Shown: piece after piece, positions 22,471 to 35,086 of the stretch
Layout of the letters: the number at the start of each line of letters is the position of its first letter
How positions within the stretch are numbered: the first letter of the stretch is position 1
DNA from: Wyeomyia smithii
Taxonomy: Eukaryota; Arthropoda; Insecta; Diptera; Culicidae
Length of the DNA: 64,000 bases
NCBI RefSeq assembly: GCF_029784165.1
Contig: NC_073696.1
Coordinates: 113,120,665 to 113,184,664, forward strand
Reading direction: 5' to 3'
Translations under genes and position numbers: made by a program
Notes under the pieces: generated by a model
What the model was told of the DNA's origin: nothing
The model's input: only the letters and a program-made list of their open reading frames with translations
Databases searched by the model: none

Positions 22471-23454
22471 ATCTGAGTGTATCTCTGATGATCCACTTTC
22501 ATCAAACCACTTTGAATTATTACGCATTAGTAGATACTTCAAAAATTCAACACAGGTAAACTGTTTCAACTCAAACTTAACAAATGCTAGATGCTTAATG
22601 GTAACGGTCAACGCGTGAGAGATTCGTCTTATTACTCTAGTGAGATTCAACCAATGAAAAATTTCGATCGCAGTGAACGTTGTGACCTGGAATCGAAAAC
22701 ACTTATTGAGCAGTTTTGAAAAATTCTGCTCATTGCCACACAACAAAGTCAAATATCTCAAGAAAATCAGGAAAAATGCTAAAATATAAAAAATAAATCA
22801 GGACGCCCAAATAGGTCTTAAAAATCAGGACATGTCCTGCTAAATCAGGACGGATGGTATCCCTAAGTGCAACGCACAAGCGATCAAAAATTGACTTTCG
22901 AATTCAGTTCAATAGAAGGACACAGAGGATTCGTCTTCTTGAAAAAGCTTCCATTAAAAATTTCAACTCAATCGTCCCGCAGCCTATTTTCCAGAGCCAA
23001 GTATAGTTACAAAATTTGATTCCTACAGACAAAAAAACATTCTAAGCAACCTCCCGTTGCATGGTCTTAAATAGTATATTTTCCCGGCATTTCTTCGCCG
23101 GAATAAAGTGCTAATAATAGACAACTCCATTCCCATTAGAAGCAATGACGGCCGCGTGGTAATATCAATAATTTTCTAACAAAAATGTAGGTATTAGGCT
23201 CTCCTCTCTCAAAACTTAGGGATAGGGACAAAGTCATGAAATAAAAGGCTAGAAATGGAAAGGGAGAGAAATTAGAATGCAAAATTGCATTTCTCCGGTT
23301 TTCCAGTAGTTAAGGATTAAAAAGAATTTGGTTAAAAAACTCAACCTAGCAACAGACATGATTTAGAGTAATTTTTATGTTCTCCGCTCGTACGGGAACT
23401 TCCTGGCTACGGGAGGCATCCTGGCTACGCTTTATTATCCTCACTATATCAGTA
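22471..23454. other. No gene recognised
   Basis: AT-rich spacer with no supported features. Confidence 0.4.
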
Positions 23455-24280
23455 TATGATTATCTATTTATTTCATTTATTTGGCATTCCGTCATAATGA
23501 CATGGGCTGATTTACAAAGTTTCCCCAATTCACTCGGTTATTAGCTGCCGCTCTCCAATATCTGGGACACCCTGTACTCTCTGCCAGATCCAGCTCCACC
23601 TGGTCTACCCATCTTGCCCGCTGCGCCCCTGGCCGTCTTCATCCTACCGGATTCGAGGCAAACACCATATTCGCAGGGTAGTTGTCCGGCATTCTTGCAA
23701 CATGCCCCGCCCAGCGTATCCGTCCAGCTTTAGCCACCTTCTGAATACTGGGTTCACCGTAGAGTTGCGCGAGCTCATGATTCATTCTTCACCTCCATAT
23801 TTCGTTCTCCTGCTTGCCGCCAAAGATCGTCCTTAGTACTCGTCGTTCGAAAACTCCGAGCACTCGCAGGTCCTCCTCGAGCATTGTCCACGTTTCATGC
23901 CCGTAGAGAACAGTCGGTCTTATGAGCGTTTTGTACAGGTTACACTTCGTACGGGGGCTCAGTCTGATCGACCGCATTTGCTTGTGAAGCCCATATTAGG
24001 CACGACTTCCGCTGATAATACGCCTCCGGATTTCTCGGCTGGTATCATTGTCCTCAATAACCAGTGAGCCAAGATAGACAAACTTATCGACTACCTCGAG
24101 CTTATCGCCGTCGATCTTATGTTACTGCCTAGGCCGGCTAGCATATACTTCGTTTCAGACGTATTTATCTGCAACTCAATCCTCGCTGCTTCGCGTTTTA
24201 GTTTGGTGTACTGTTCTGCCTCCGCCGCAGTTATTCTACCGACAATGTCCATATCATAAGCAAAGCAAACGAATCGATTT
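23455..24280 (-). pseudogene. Non-LTR element 3' fragment (ADDIDIIG-type RT), copy A
   Basis: The minus-strand reading begins inside the RT with the catalytic motif altered to FAYDMDIVGR (normally FADDMDIVGR). It continues REAARIELQINTSETKYML, FVYLGSLVIEDNDTS, TLIRPTVLYGHETWT and FERRVLRTIFGG, then a C-terminal GRIRWAGHVARMPDN and GAQRARWVDQVELDLA. Stops and shifts occur throughout. The 3' end runs out in an AAATAAATGAAATAAATA-like tail at ~23455-23475. It resembles the RTE/R4-like elements common in mosquitoes, though the clade is not certain. Confidence 0.8.
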
Positions 24281-24850
24281 GTTGGAAATCGTACCCCGCG
24301 TGTTGATGTCCGCTCGATTCATTACACCCTGTGGCGCAATGTTCCACGTCCCGAGTTTCCAATCGTTAGTCTGTTTTCGTCGCATGGGTCTGTGCCGATG
24401 GTTCCAGTCCGAATTTCTTTGTTCCTTGTTCGTTACTTGTGACTGTTTTACGGTGGCGGCTTGTAAGGCCTGCGCACCAACCCCCTATCTCGCCGGGGGA
24501 CCATCGTGCACAACACTGTTTAGAGTCCCACGTTGGCACGAGGACGGTAATCGGCCGCCCCTCACCTGGAGTACAGACACTGTTTTGAGCAGCTCCTAAC
24601 ATGGAGGACAGACGCTCGGAAACTCAAAGAGCCCTCCTTCTCTGTCAACATACGACCGAGTTCCTACCGGGGTTGGTTACCCGATCTTCCCTTAGTTGCT
24701 CGTATCCCAGCCGGCACCGCATGGAGGTTGGGATAGGAGTGCCTGGAAAAGAGGCTAAGGACCACGTGTGGGGTTTATTTTATTCCTGTAGGTGCACTTG
24801 GCACCGATGATACGCAGTATCCAGCCATTATCCATTCTCAGTATATGATA
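24281..24850. repeat. Noncoding spacer between two RT fragments
   Basis: GC-richer sequence than its surroundings. It includes GGCGGCTTGTAAGGCCTGCG, CTCGCCGGGGGACC, a GACGGTAATCGGCCGCCCC block and near-duplicate GACAGACGCTCGG / GACAGACACTG phrases. It has the look of a noncoding part of a retroelement, but no protein domain is readable in it. Confidence 0.4.
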
Positions 24851-24854
24851 CAAG

Positions 24855-25390
24855 CCGTGATTCATGCGCCTGCACTCAACTCAATCTTCCAATTTCCCAC
24901 CAAGTATCGATCGCAGAACTTCACGCCCAAAACACCGAGCACTAGTCGATCAGCTTCCTTCGGCGTCTATGCTTCATGTGCGTAAAGGGCAACCGAGAGG
25001 ATCAGCGCCCTATACAGCGCTAGTTTTGTGCGAGTTCGCACAAACGAATTCTTCAATCACTTCAAATCTTTTCCCATCTATCTCCACTTCAGCACCAACA
25101 CCATCCTCGCTCAAACTTCGCCGGTTCCCTTTAAAAAAACTTGAAGCTTCCTGCACGGCCCTAGTTGATACCGATGATATCAATGTCGCCCGCAAAACCA
25201 AGGAGTATTTGAGATTCCGTGATCGTACCGTTTCTTGGAACGTTTACTCTTAGTACTGCACCTTCAAGAGCAATGCTGAACAGTAAGTTAAAGAGCGCAT
25301 CCCCCTGCTTCAGCCCATCTCTCGTTTCGAACGCGACTGATATCTCGCTAGCTTTTCGTTCCTTCCAGAGAGATACTGCCACTCACGACA
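24855..25390 (-). pseudogene. Non-LTR RT fragment (ADDIDIIG-type), copy B
   Basis: The minus-strand frame reads DGLKQGDALFNLLFSIALEGAV, then GFAGDIDIIG, in which the first catalytic Asp of ADD is replaced by Gly. RAVQEASSFFK and GVGAEVEIDGKRFEVIEEFV follow, then a degenerate LYRALILSVALYAHEA. It overlaps copy A in RT content, so the two are separate insertions of related elements lying head to tail. Confidence 0.78.
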
Positions 25391-25844
25391 ATATTCTTTA
25401 TTTAACGACGTCTCTCGACCTGATGAGAATCGTCTTCAAGCGAATCCCAAAAAGTTCTAGAGCTATGTGAACGAACAACGCAAAGAATTTGGTTTGTCGT
25501 CTAACACGACTCAAAGGACCATTGAAGTGGACTTTATCGAAGGTATTGCCGACTTGTTCGGCACGCAATTTGCAGTGTGCTTTCTGTGTAAAATCTAAAT
25601 GCTCTGGATGTCACAAATGCCACGAGTAATATACAGACTATGCTGTTATTCGGATCTTCGTTCACTATTAAGAGACATGGTGATTGAAGCCGGGAATCGG
25701 TTGAAAACATCAATAGGATCTGGGCCTGATGGTATTCCCTCGTTAATCCTCAAACGCTGTTTAAATTTCCTTGCTGCACCTTTGGCCAAGGTTTTCAACC
25801 TATCCTTAACGACGGGCGTTTTCCCTGAATGTTGTAAGGTCATT

Positions 25845-26123
25845 AGATACTCGTGGTTCTCGTGGAAGTGCAGAGTTGTGCTCGGCTTCCAATAAAGCGA
25901 GTATCACGTCAACATATTCCTATACACACTCCTTCTTTGACCTGCATTTGAATGCGGCCGGCGCTGGTATTGCCTAATATAAAGATTAAGGTCACCAGTT
26001 TTTACACATTGAGGATGAATGTTAATCCCAAGCATCATCCATTGGTTCTCTGTGTAATTACAGCTGATCTGGCAATAACGGAGTAGCAACCGCGAGCGGT
26101 CAATCATGCTCATGCTCATGCTC
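25845..26123 (+). mobile_element. 279-bp retroposon with 17-bp target duplication
   Basis: Exactly flanked by AATGTTGTAAGGTCATT at 25828-25844 and 26124-26140. Its plus-strand right end is a (CATGCT)n-like run, which looks like the simple-repeat 3' tail left by LINE-driven priming. The body has no reading frame of note, and no clear pol III box could be assigned. It is a SINE-like passenger inside the RT domain of the surrounding element. Confidence 0.85.
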
Positions 26124-26529
26124 AATGTTGTAAGGTCATTTATCTTCCCTATTCACAAGACAGGAAGTAAGCGGACTGTTACTAACTATCGTGGAATAGC
26201 ATCGCTAAGTTCTGTCTCAAAGCTTTTTGAAATAGTTATACTTGGAAAACTAACTCATGATTGTTCCCACATCATTTCTCTGGACCAGCATGGGTTCATA
26301 CCCTAAGCGCTCAACGACGACAAATCTAGTTACTTTTACATCGTTTATTACTCGAGAGATTGAACGTGCTCACTCATCAAGTAGACGCTATATATACCGA
26401 CCTCTCCGCTGCATTCGACAAGGTAAACCAATTAACCAGATGTCACTAAATGTGTCTAACTGCTCAGCTATCTCCTTTGGTCGTAAACATGCTTACAAGG
26501 GATTGTCTTGAGTCGCGAAGCGGTAGTGA

Positions 26530-26737
26530 GGTGTCGTACACAAATTACGTAAAGCCTAGATTTCAGACCCCCATCCCCCTATGTAACGACAAGTAACGTT
26601 CGATTCGATTCCCCTCCCCCTAAAATTACGTAACGCTGGACAACCTGCCCTCCCTCCGAGTTTACAATTTAAAGCAAACATCACAGTTACGTAACGGTCT
26701 CAACTAACCTCCCCCTAATTTGTGCATGACGCTTTAA
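26530..26737. mobile_element. Pyrimidine-rich MITE
   Basis: The ends are inverted (CGTACACAAATTACGT on the left, TAATTTGTGCATGACG on the right). The inside has repeated TTACGTAACG phrases and CCCCTCCCCC tracts. It separates the GRKHAYKG and KDLGAML parts of the interrupted ORF2. Boundaries are approximate. Confidence 0.6.
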
Positions 26738-27349
26738 GGATCTGGGAGCTATGCTCGATTCGAAATTAAGCTTCAAGGATCATGCTGCTTACATGGTCTC
26801 AAAGGCTTCATCGCAATTGGGGTTTTTGTTTCGCTTCGCTAAAAATTCAAAAACGTGCACTGCCTAAAAGCGCTCAATTGCTCCCTGGTCCGTCCTATAT
26901 TGGAAAACTCCGCTGTAGTATGTTGTCCTTCCTACCAAGACACAATTGCGAGGATTGAAACCGTACAACGCAAGTTTGTTCGCGATGGCTTGAGACAGTT
27001 TCCTTGGCGTGACTCACGTAACCTACCAAGCTATGAAAGTCGTTTCAAACTCATCGACTTAGAGCTACTGGAAGGAACAACACCTCTTTCGCAGTCATTT
27101 CAATGGCACCCTGAATACTACTCCAAAACCCGCCACAGCGATTCGTTGATCTAGCTCTCTAACGTGTTCTCCTGCCACGCCATCAGCTTTCAACCACTAT
27201 ATGTTGAAATGCATCGTCCTTTCTGTGCGAGATTTCCGCACGTTCGACAACATATAGAGTCATTGTTTGGTCCCCGAAAATACAGTAAAACTCAAAAAGA
27301 CAGTAAAACCTGGAAAGTGCTGACCGTCAATGTATGTGATCGATGTGTC

Positions 27350-27700
27350 CCATGTTAGGAGCGGCATACAACGGCGTCTGACCCGGAGCAAGCGGCAAAA
27401 TCATGAAATGGTGTATTCCGCCAGCAACACCTCAGATGGCAGCCCCATTAGCAGGATGGTATAGCAGGAGGTATCGCAACCCTGGTAAGAATCCATACCG
27501 AAACCCCTATCAATCAGAAAAGACCTAGACTACGAACACTTGGAGCGTCCGATCTCTCAGTGAACCGGCGCGAGCTGGCTTGCTTGATCGAGAATCGAAA
27601 TCGCAATGATTCAGTAGGTTCGGTGGCCAAATTCCATGCAGTAGACCTATTACACACACTTCTACCAGGTACCACATCTACTAGAGTGGCGGCTGAGCAG
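27350..27700 (+). pseudogene. 5' fragment of an RTE/R4-like element
   Basis: Noncoding leader-like sequence (GGCGTCTGACCCGGAGCAAGC, CCGCCAGCAACACCTCA) is followed by a decayed start of an endonuclease domain. One frame gives WSVRSLSEPARAGLLDRES, resembling the N(V/I)RSL start of APE-type endonucleases. It breaks up before further motifs. Confidence 0.5.
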
Positions 27701-30700
27701 TGGAATTATGCGTTGGTTTCCTAGTGCTGGGATATCAGAAAACGAGAGTCATCCCGTGACGGCCCGTAGGTGATCGAATATGCATATTGAGAGTAAGGGA
27801 AAAATTCTTCAAATACAGTTTTATTAACACCTACGCACCGACAAATTCGGTGATTTTGCAGAGAAATCCGCATTGAACTCATCAGTACATTAACAATTTT
27901 AAATGTAAAAATCATTCTCAAAAAATCTTAATAATCACATTTGATAGATTTTTTTCCCTTTATGGTCTTATCACTGCGACCCCCGAAAAGTTTATCTGTT
28001 GTAATTTTGCCCGGGTACTTGCTTTATACCGCACTTCCATTATTAGCATTACCACTATTGCGAGTGAGTGCTAATTATTTATCCGTGCTTGTGTGTATGT
28101 TTTCTACCCTTCCTATAACGCTACCAAACCAAACTGATAAAGGTGATTCGTACCACCCTTGACGGTATTGTGCCTTCCCTCAAGAATCCAGAAAGATCAA
28201 GTGATGTGGAAACGAATTCTAAAATAGACAATGTGTCGAGATAACAAGCTTTTTTTTAGAAGTGAAGTAATGCAAACTTTTAGAGCAAAAATTCCAAAAA
28301 AGAGTACAATTTCGGTTTGAAATATTACAGTCAAAACATTACAAAAGTTCATAAAATTAAAACAGTTTTTATCAGAGACAAAATGTCATGTAAAAATTGT
28401 GTAAAATTCATATGATAAGAATTTACCCCTAAAGACGGTAGTATCAGCTGAAAATTAAGTTAAAGTTTATTGAACATTAAAACAGAAGAAAATTTATAAA
28501 AAAGCAAAGAGCAGAGAGTTAAAGTCAGAAATTGATTCATCTTTGGTATTAATTCAATTTGTTTTGTAATAGTCGAAGTTAAAGAGATTGTTTAGAACAT
28601 CTTTTTCGGAATCAAGGTAAAATTGACGCATTTCGTATGTGAAATTCTTAACAATACTATAACAAAACCTTGAGTTGCTCCACTTCGTCAATATATACGA
28701 AATATAAATGCGCTTAGTACATCACTGTTTGTCAACTTACGAGCGACGATTAGCTTAGGAAAACGAGTGTTGAGTTTGATTTTTATCGAATCGAATACAT
28801 TTATCGCTAAATAGTGTCACAGTCACTCGCATCTGAATAATCACAGCACCAACAAGTGCACCAGCGTATGAGCCCATGAGATCTACTGGATACATTGTTT
28901 CACACGGCTCGTTTGACGCTTGTTTGCACTAGCGGCTAATTAGTTGTGAGGCTTATATTAATAGCATCATTCAACAGGGCAGAATTTAGTAGTCAACTCC
29001 TACTAGCAAAGTACGAAATACACAACAAAAACCTAATAAACATATTTCCGCTCAGTGATTTTAGCCGCCACGAACAAGCGGAGAAACTTTCCTCTCGTTC
29101 TGTTACACACGGACCCAAAGCTGAGATTGACAACCTACAATGGCTCCCACCGACCCGTTGGCTGCTACTGTTGTTGTTGTTTGTCGCTGATGTCAGCCGC
29201 CAAGTCACCGCGGAACCGAGAAAACTGAACTGAACAAAAAAGATACCGTAGGTAGTGTGGGCACATTTATCACTGCTCATACGCTGGGCTTATTAGCTTT
29301 TTTATGCTGCCGAAGTTGCGCTGCCGCCACTCGCAATGAAATGTGACAGCGGCCCGTGCAGACTAAATAACCTCGCGGCGATCCCAATCGTATAACATAT
29401 TAACGAGAACCGATTTTTATATGCAGTGCATTGCCTTTGCACAGATATCGGCAGAAGACGAGCTTTGCTCGGTAGGTACTTTGGACCAACGAATAAAAGT
29501 GTTGTTTGATTTGATCTGTATTGCCAGTTAAATAAATGGAACACTAGTTCTGCAAAATTTAAGTTATATCCAGCGCATTTTTTATGATCTAATGCTTGGT
29601 AACCGCTTCTCTAATGGGCCAATAGAGCGGTGCAAAAAAAAAGAAACAGAAATGGAATAAAAACGTCGTAATCATTAATTTTGGTCACTCCTCTGGCCAC
29701 ATAAATAATTGAGAAAACAAACCTGTAGTACAGCGACGAGTCGTTTCCCTCGCTCTATTACTCAGTACGAAAGGCGAACGGGTTGTCGATGCTGTTGTCC
29801 CGACACCGCCGGTGCGGACCCCAAAGTACGAAACTCCAACCGTGCGAGATGCCGCATAATTGACGAATGAAAATTACACATGATAAATTATGCTTCGCTT
29901 CAAGACTACTTTACACATTTGATTTTGTTCACCTGGGAAATAATTATGGCGAAGTAATTTAAAATACTAATTAATCAATCAATGTAATTAACACAGCAGA
30001 AGCAATTTTTCATGCACACGCTGAACCGTCATTTGGAGGGAGTGAAGTTAAGTGAGATGTACATTTGTTCCGCGAGCTCGCTCTGTTGGTTTTCACGATT
30101 CGCTGTGGATTCGGTTAATCCAGGAATGGTTTCTAGAAGATTTTCGAGATCGTCATCGAGAAGGTCAAAAAACTATCAAATCCTCGATAGATTTATGAAG
30201 TGCTGAAAGACGATGAGTTATATTTCCGAAATTATATGTTAATGGGATAGCGTTTTAACAACTGAAAATGTAAAGTAGTCAAATCAGTCAGGAATAGTAA
30301 ATAAGAAGTATAAAACTTTTGGGGAAAAAGTTTTACAATGGCATGCAAAAAGACACCCCAATTTCTCTCACGGTGTGCGGGCGGTCTGAAATAGATAACG
30401 CGTTAGTTTTTAGAGTATCGCGTTATTCACTGTGATGAGAGTGTGGTAGCAGGATAAAGGCGGTTTGGGATTCAACATTAGTAAGGCAGTATCCATAAAT
30501 TGCGTAACCCTGATAAGAGAGATAAAAGTGTAATATTCTTCGTACCGAATTATTACTTAGGGAAAGATAAGCAACAACTAGCTTTACGTATATAGTAACA
30601 ATCAAGATTCACGGAGTGTTAGGATAAGAAGACAATCACTAACACCTAAATTATATAGTTCAGTTCTAAAATTAAAATTGATGTGAATGCTTTCCTGCCT

Positions 30701-31604
30701 GAGACTGATAATTGGCATTCCTAACAGTAACAAAACTCTCCTGGTTTGGTGGTAGATATTTTGGTTTATATTTTGGTGGGCCCGAATGCGTGACGTTGAA
30801 AAAAAATCGTTCACCACCCGGTTCATACAGATTGGAATTTAACGGTTTCATGTGCAGGCGCTAAATATTGACAAAAAGTGGTACCTCTACCAGCCTAGGT
30901 AAATGTTTTATTGTGATCGTTTATGTAGCTGGCCACGCGAAGCCAAACGGTCATCTACGAAGGCTAGTTTTTTTTTGCAGATGGTTGATGATGTTTTTTG
31001 TTTACCTTTGCGTATCTTCTGCGCATAGGCAATAAGCAGCATGTCTTACGGCTGTCCATATCCACTCGATAGCCGAAGGCAATGAGCAAGAATAAACAGG
31101 TTCAATTATTTATGATTAAATGCGTGAAAATTACCTTCTCAACGAAGTCTCAACGAACTCCCAGGTATAATCGAGATGCGCGTGTTATTATCCTGGGCAA
31201 CGCTGAGTAGACAAATTCGTGAAGATTTTCAGTTTTTGTGAAAGGAGAAGTGTTGACTGTGCTCCAGCGGTTAACTTCATCGGAGATAGATGTTACATTT
31301 GGCGTTGAGGCAATCAACGGTACGAATAAAAAAAATCGAATGCTGACTAAATAGCTATATATAATGCGCATCCCTAGTTATAGCAAAGCTTCCATTGCTT
31401 GACAGGCTTGCCTCCCATCTTTGACTCTATTTCCAATCTAGTATTTAATTACACTCAGTGAGTTTATTCCCTTCTATCGAATTGCTGTTTCAGATACTTC
31501 AATTGATACTCAATGTGTCGTAGTGAAATCATAGGTTGAGTTTCGAATGACATAGCACAATAGACAAATTGCGCTTCTAAACGTAACCATTCTACAATTC
31601 AGGG
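27701..31604. other. No gene recognised
   Basis: A 3.9-kb AT-rich stretch without recognisable coding, RNA or complete repeats. Short frames around 28950-29540 have no splice or homology support. Confidence 0.45.
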
Positions 31605-31665
31605 ACTGATAACGATAAGCGCTAACCCCGCAATTGTCCCAGTATACTAATAGATGGTCGCAAAG
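31605..31665 (+). repeat. SINE fragment
   Basis: The GCGCTAACCCCGCAATTGTCCCAGTATACTAA stretch matches the middle of the SINE at 35087-35306 (GCGCTAGCCCCGCAATTGTCCTGTACCCTAAACAG). The tRNA-like head is missing. Confidence 0.6.
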
Positions 31666-31670
31666 TACCG

Positions 31671-32100
31671 TACTGCATCAAATTTCGAACACTCAAGCTA
31701 TCATGTAACTTCTTGCACTAAAAAATCAACGAAAAATAAACATTTTCATCATAAAGGTTTAGTATATTGGTAATTTTATTGTTGTTGCAATTCAGTATCA
31801 TTTATTTAGATTTAAACACGTTTTGTACATGAAAACAAAGAATATTTAGAAATCGGCTTAGATTTAAACTTCGAACACTTCAACGTAATCGCTAAGAGTT
31901 AGAAAGAGAGACCGTCTGAATACTGACTGTCACTTTTTTCAACGCCTGCTGATTCTCCGGAAGTAACCCTACAGTAATAAGCTCTACATCAGTGGGTGAA
32001 GGACACTCAAAGGAACGAAATGGTATATAATACCATACATTTTATTGCACTATTTATAATAATTCGTTTTTAATGTGAAGTGTTCGAAGTTTGATACTGT
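31671..32100. mobile_element. Small TIR element (~430 bp)
   Basis: Left ACTGCATCAAATTTCGAACACT (31672-31693) is inverted at the right as AGTGTTCGAAGTTTGATACTGT (about 32079-32100). No coding frame. The target duplication is not resolved. Confidence 0.55.
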
Positions 32101-33260
32101 TCGAAATTTGAATCAAAATGGTATGTGTTAAATGAACAAAAAGGTCAAGTTTCGATAGAAAATTGTTCAAAATTCATTCTCAGACACCTTCTATACACAC
32201 ATTTTTTAATTACAATGTTTTAATAGAGCCTATGCGCAAATTTCTGGAGAATTTCCAACCCGCGGAAAATATTCAATTTACTATGTCAAATAGCGAAAAG
32301 GCTCCTATATTCTTCTCAACACTCATATTCGTCTCATCAATCTTATTTGTCCAATGTACTGTCAAATTTTAGTATTCTTCCAAAGTTAAACTTCCGGCCT
32401 ATCGACTAAATTGAGAAGAAAAATTAAAATTGAATATTGAATATTGAGAAAAGGTTATGTCACCATTTAATTCTTCTACAAAAAACCGAATACCCTCTTA
32501 CACCGTCCGCAGGTACGTACGTATTTCGGTTGCTTCTTACAACCATCATCAGTGCTTATGTGGACCACAGTAAAAATTGAAATTAATTTTATTTCGAAAA
32601 AAATGGTAAAATATGACGAATAGGAGCGAAGCACAGTGGTTCGCCCATAGGACAAAAATAGTAAAAAAGTTTTTTTGTTTTCTGGTTTTTATCGATTCAA
32701 TGGATCGGTTATGAACCTGAAAATGCAGAAAAGCGGTTTTTGTTGGCCTATTTTATGAACAGTTTACTTTTGAGTACGAGATAATTAATGGTGTTTGACA
32801 CTTGCAAAATCAAGCAGTACATGTTTTTTACGTTGTGTATATATCCGCTGTGGAAAAAATTCAATTGCTTCATTTGCTTATTTTCATCATGAACCTTCAG
32901 AAAACAGGTATGTTTTGCTATTGTGCCGTTGTTTGAATAGGTATGCTCTAAACTGTAATCAAAACTAGTCGTAAGCGGGAATTTAGTAATAAAGTCAAAG
33001 ACCACCACTCATACTAAAACTTCTCTCACTTTCAGAAAATTAATAGTGTACAAATACCATCAAAATTGTGGATCTGTGGATTCTTCAATTACATCGCAGA
33101 CTTCAAAATTTTCAATAGAGAAATCAAAGTGCTTTCGACATTCCGAGAGATCATTTTACTCGACATGGAAATCAAATCTAACAATTCCACTACCCTATTT
33201 TTAATCATTTATTAATTTAAATTTCAGCTGACATCGTGGCCTTAATGAATTGTTTTAAAA
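32101..33260. other. No gene recognised
   Basis: AT-rich spacer. A block near 32510-32570 (GTACGTATTTCGGTTGCTTCTTACAACC) looks like an orphan repeat fragment, but I cannot assign it. Confidence 0.4.
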
Positions 33261-34702
33261 CTAGTCTAAAGTTAAAAATACAGTTTGCAAGCGTTGTCTA
33301 AAACTGACACAAGAAACATTAAAGTCGAAAACGTGATAGCCTTCTTGAAAACGTCTTTGTATTGTGTTGACTGGATCGTAATCACCGTATACGGTGTTCC
33401 TTGGTTCTGGCGATATAAGTTGCCGTGGACGCAGTACACGTGCGGGAGCATAAATTCTCATGCGCTCCAGCAAGCAGGCACTATCGACTTCTCCGCGCAG
33501 TATTTTAGCGCCAAACACAGCTTGGTTTATATTTCGACGAGACTCCAGTGGCTCTATACCCAATAGAGCACATCGATGTCCGTAAGGGGGCAGGTCGTTG
33601 GGATTGCGCCATGGAAGTCTTCTTAGCGCACGACGGACAAATTTATGCTGAACAGATTCGATTCTAGATTTCTACACAGCTTCATATGGTGACCAGACGA
33701 CCGATGCGAACTCGAGTATCGAACGAACTAGGGAACAATAGAGAGCACGTAAGCAGATGGGGTCAATAAAGTCGTTTGCCATTTTCAGAACAAAACCTAG
33801 TTGACGATTGGCTTTGTTCGTTATCGCGGAATAATGCAGCTTGAATGTGAGTTGGTAGTCAAGCAATACTTCAAGATCCCTGACTTCGTCAACCCGTTCG
33901 AGTATCTGATCACCGATGACATAGTTGTATAGGATAGGTCCTTTAAGTCGTCGATATGAAATCACGTAACACTCTGCCACACTCACTACCAGAAAGTTTG
34001 ACTTGCACCAATGAACGAATTTATCCAGTAGCTTCTGGAGTTCTCTGCAATCAGCTTTATTTCGTATGATCAGGTAGATTTTCAAATCGTCAGCGTAGAT
34101 TAGTACTCCACCATTCGCAAGAAGTATCGTCACGTCATTAAAAAATATCACAAACAGCAGTGGACCCAGAATGCTTCCTTGAGGCACGCCAGAGGAGGGG
34201 GTCAAGCTTTCAGATACTGTTGATCCAATTTTTACGAAGAGCTGTCTGTTGCTCAGGTAGGAGCGAAGCCAGCTGCAAATATTGTCGGACATTCCAAGAC
34301 GATGCAGCTTAGCAAGGAGGATATCGTGATTGACGGTGTCAAATGCGGCTGTGATGTCGGTGTATACTGCATCAACCTGAGCTCCACCATCCATTGCACC
34401 GATACAAAATGATGTGAACTCGCACAGGTTAGTGTCCACGGAGCGTTTAGGATAGAATCCATGTTGAGCGATGCTGATATAACTCTACAAGAGCTGAATA
34501 GCATATCTTTCATGATGATCTCGAAGCATTTTGATCCAGCTGATAAAGAGGTTATGCCACGATAATTAGCGATGTCGGACTTTTCGCCTTTCTTGTGCAC
34601 CGGCAGCATATGGGAAATCTTCCATTCTGATGGGAATACTTGATGAACCAATTCTCGAACGCAAGGTTTATATAAATTTTCAGCAATAATATGTGTGACC
34701 AA
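33261..34702 (-). pseudogene. Non-LTR reverse transcriptase, 5'-truncated, CR1/Loner-type
   Basis: The minus-strand reading opens with HQVFPSEWKISHMLPVHKKG and SDIANYRGITSL, then shifts frame near 34483. It continues for over 250 codons through QHGFYPKRSVDTNL, DAVYTDITAAFDTVNHDILL, SSGVPQGSILGPLLFVIFFND and the catalytic IYADDLKIYL, to LRALYCSLVRSILEFASVVWSPYE. A single TAG follows near 33672, probably a mutated Trp codon. The same frame then resumes with SRIESVQHKFVRRALRRLPW and GIEPLESRR and stops at 33261. With one shift and one stop, it is the best-preserved RT domain of its type in the window. Confidence 0.9.
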
Positions 34703-35086
34703 AGAAAAAAAAGCACAGGTTCACGAAATTGTCGAAATCGATTTTATCTATGCCAAATGACAATATTCGACTTTCTGTGACTTTCGAGCTGAGACTGAGA
34801 TTCAAAAACAAAATATTGGATAACACTAGATTTTAATGTGTCATGTATTTTTAAAGCATTCAGGACCAAATAAATATTTCGGATTACGAACATTCCACGT
34901 ACAAGTTTTTCTCATTGACTTAAGAACGCAGGTGCTCCACCAAATATTTTGACTTGAAACAGTGTTCCGTCGAGCAAAAGATCTGAGACGCTGCAGAGTA
35001 CTAGGAAAAGCTTCCATTTGGAAACACCTGTGCCATAGAGCATTACTTGCAGGAAATAAATTTAACCAGTATATCAAATCAGTAAA
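34703..35086. other. No gene recognised
   Basis: Spacer between the truncated RT and the SINE. Nothing supported. Confidence 0.4.

Larger units (their letters stand above)
25395..27290 (+). pseudogene. CR1/Loner-type non-LTR ORF2, broken and internally deleted
   Basis: The plus-strand reading starts near NPKKF (stop) SYVNEQRKEFGL and goes through IGSGPDGIPSLILKRCLNF and FPIHKTGSKRTVTNYRGIASL. It then gives AIYTDLSAAFDKVN, jumps past the catalytic YADD (deleted) to NVSNCSAISFGRK, and ends with KDLGAMLDSKLSF, HCLKALNCSLVRPILENSAVV and FPWRDSRNLPSYESRFKLIDLELLE. It carries two insertions (25845-26123 and ~26530-26737), stops and frameshifts. It begins within a few bases of copy B's upstream end at 25390. 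Confidence 0.85.
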
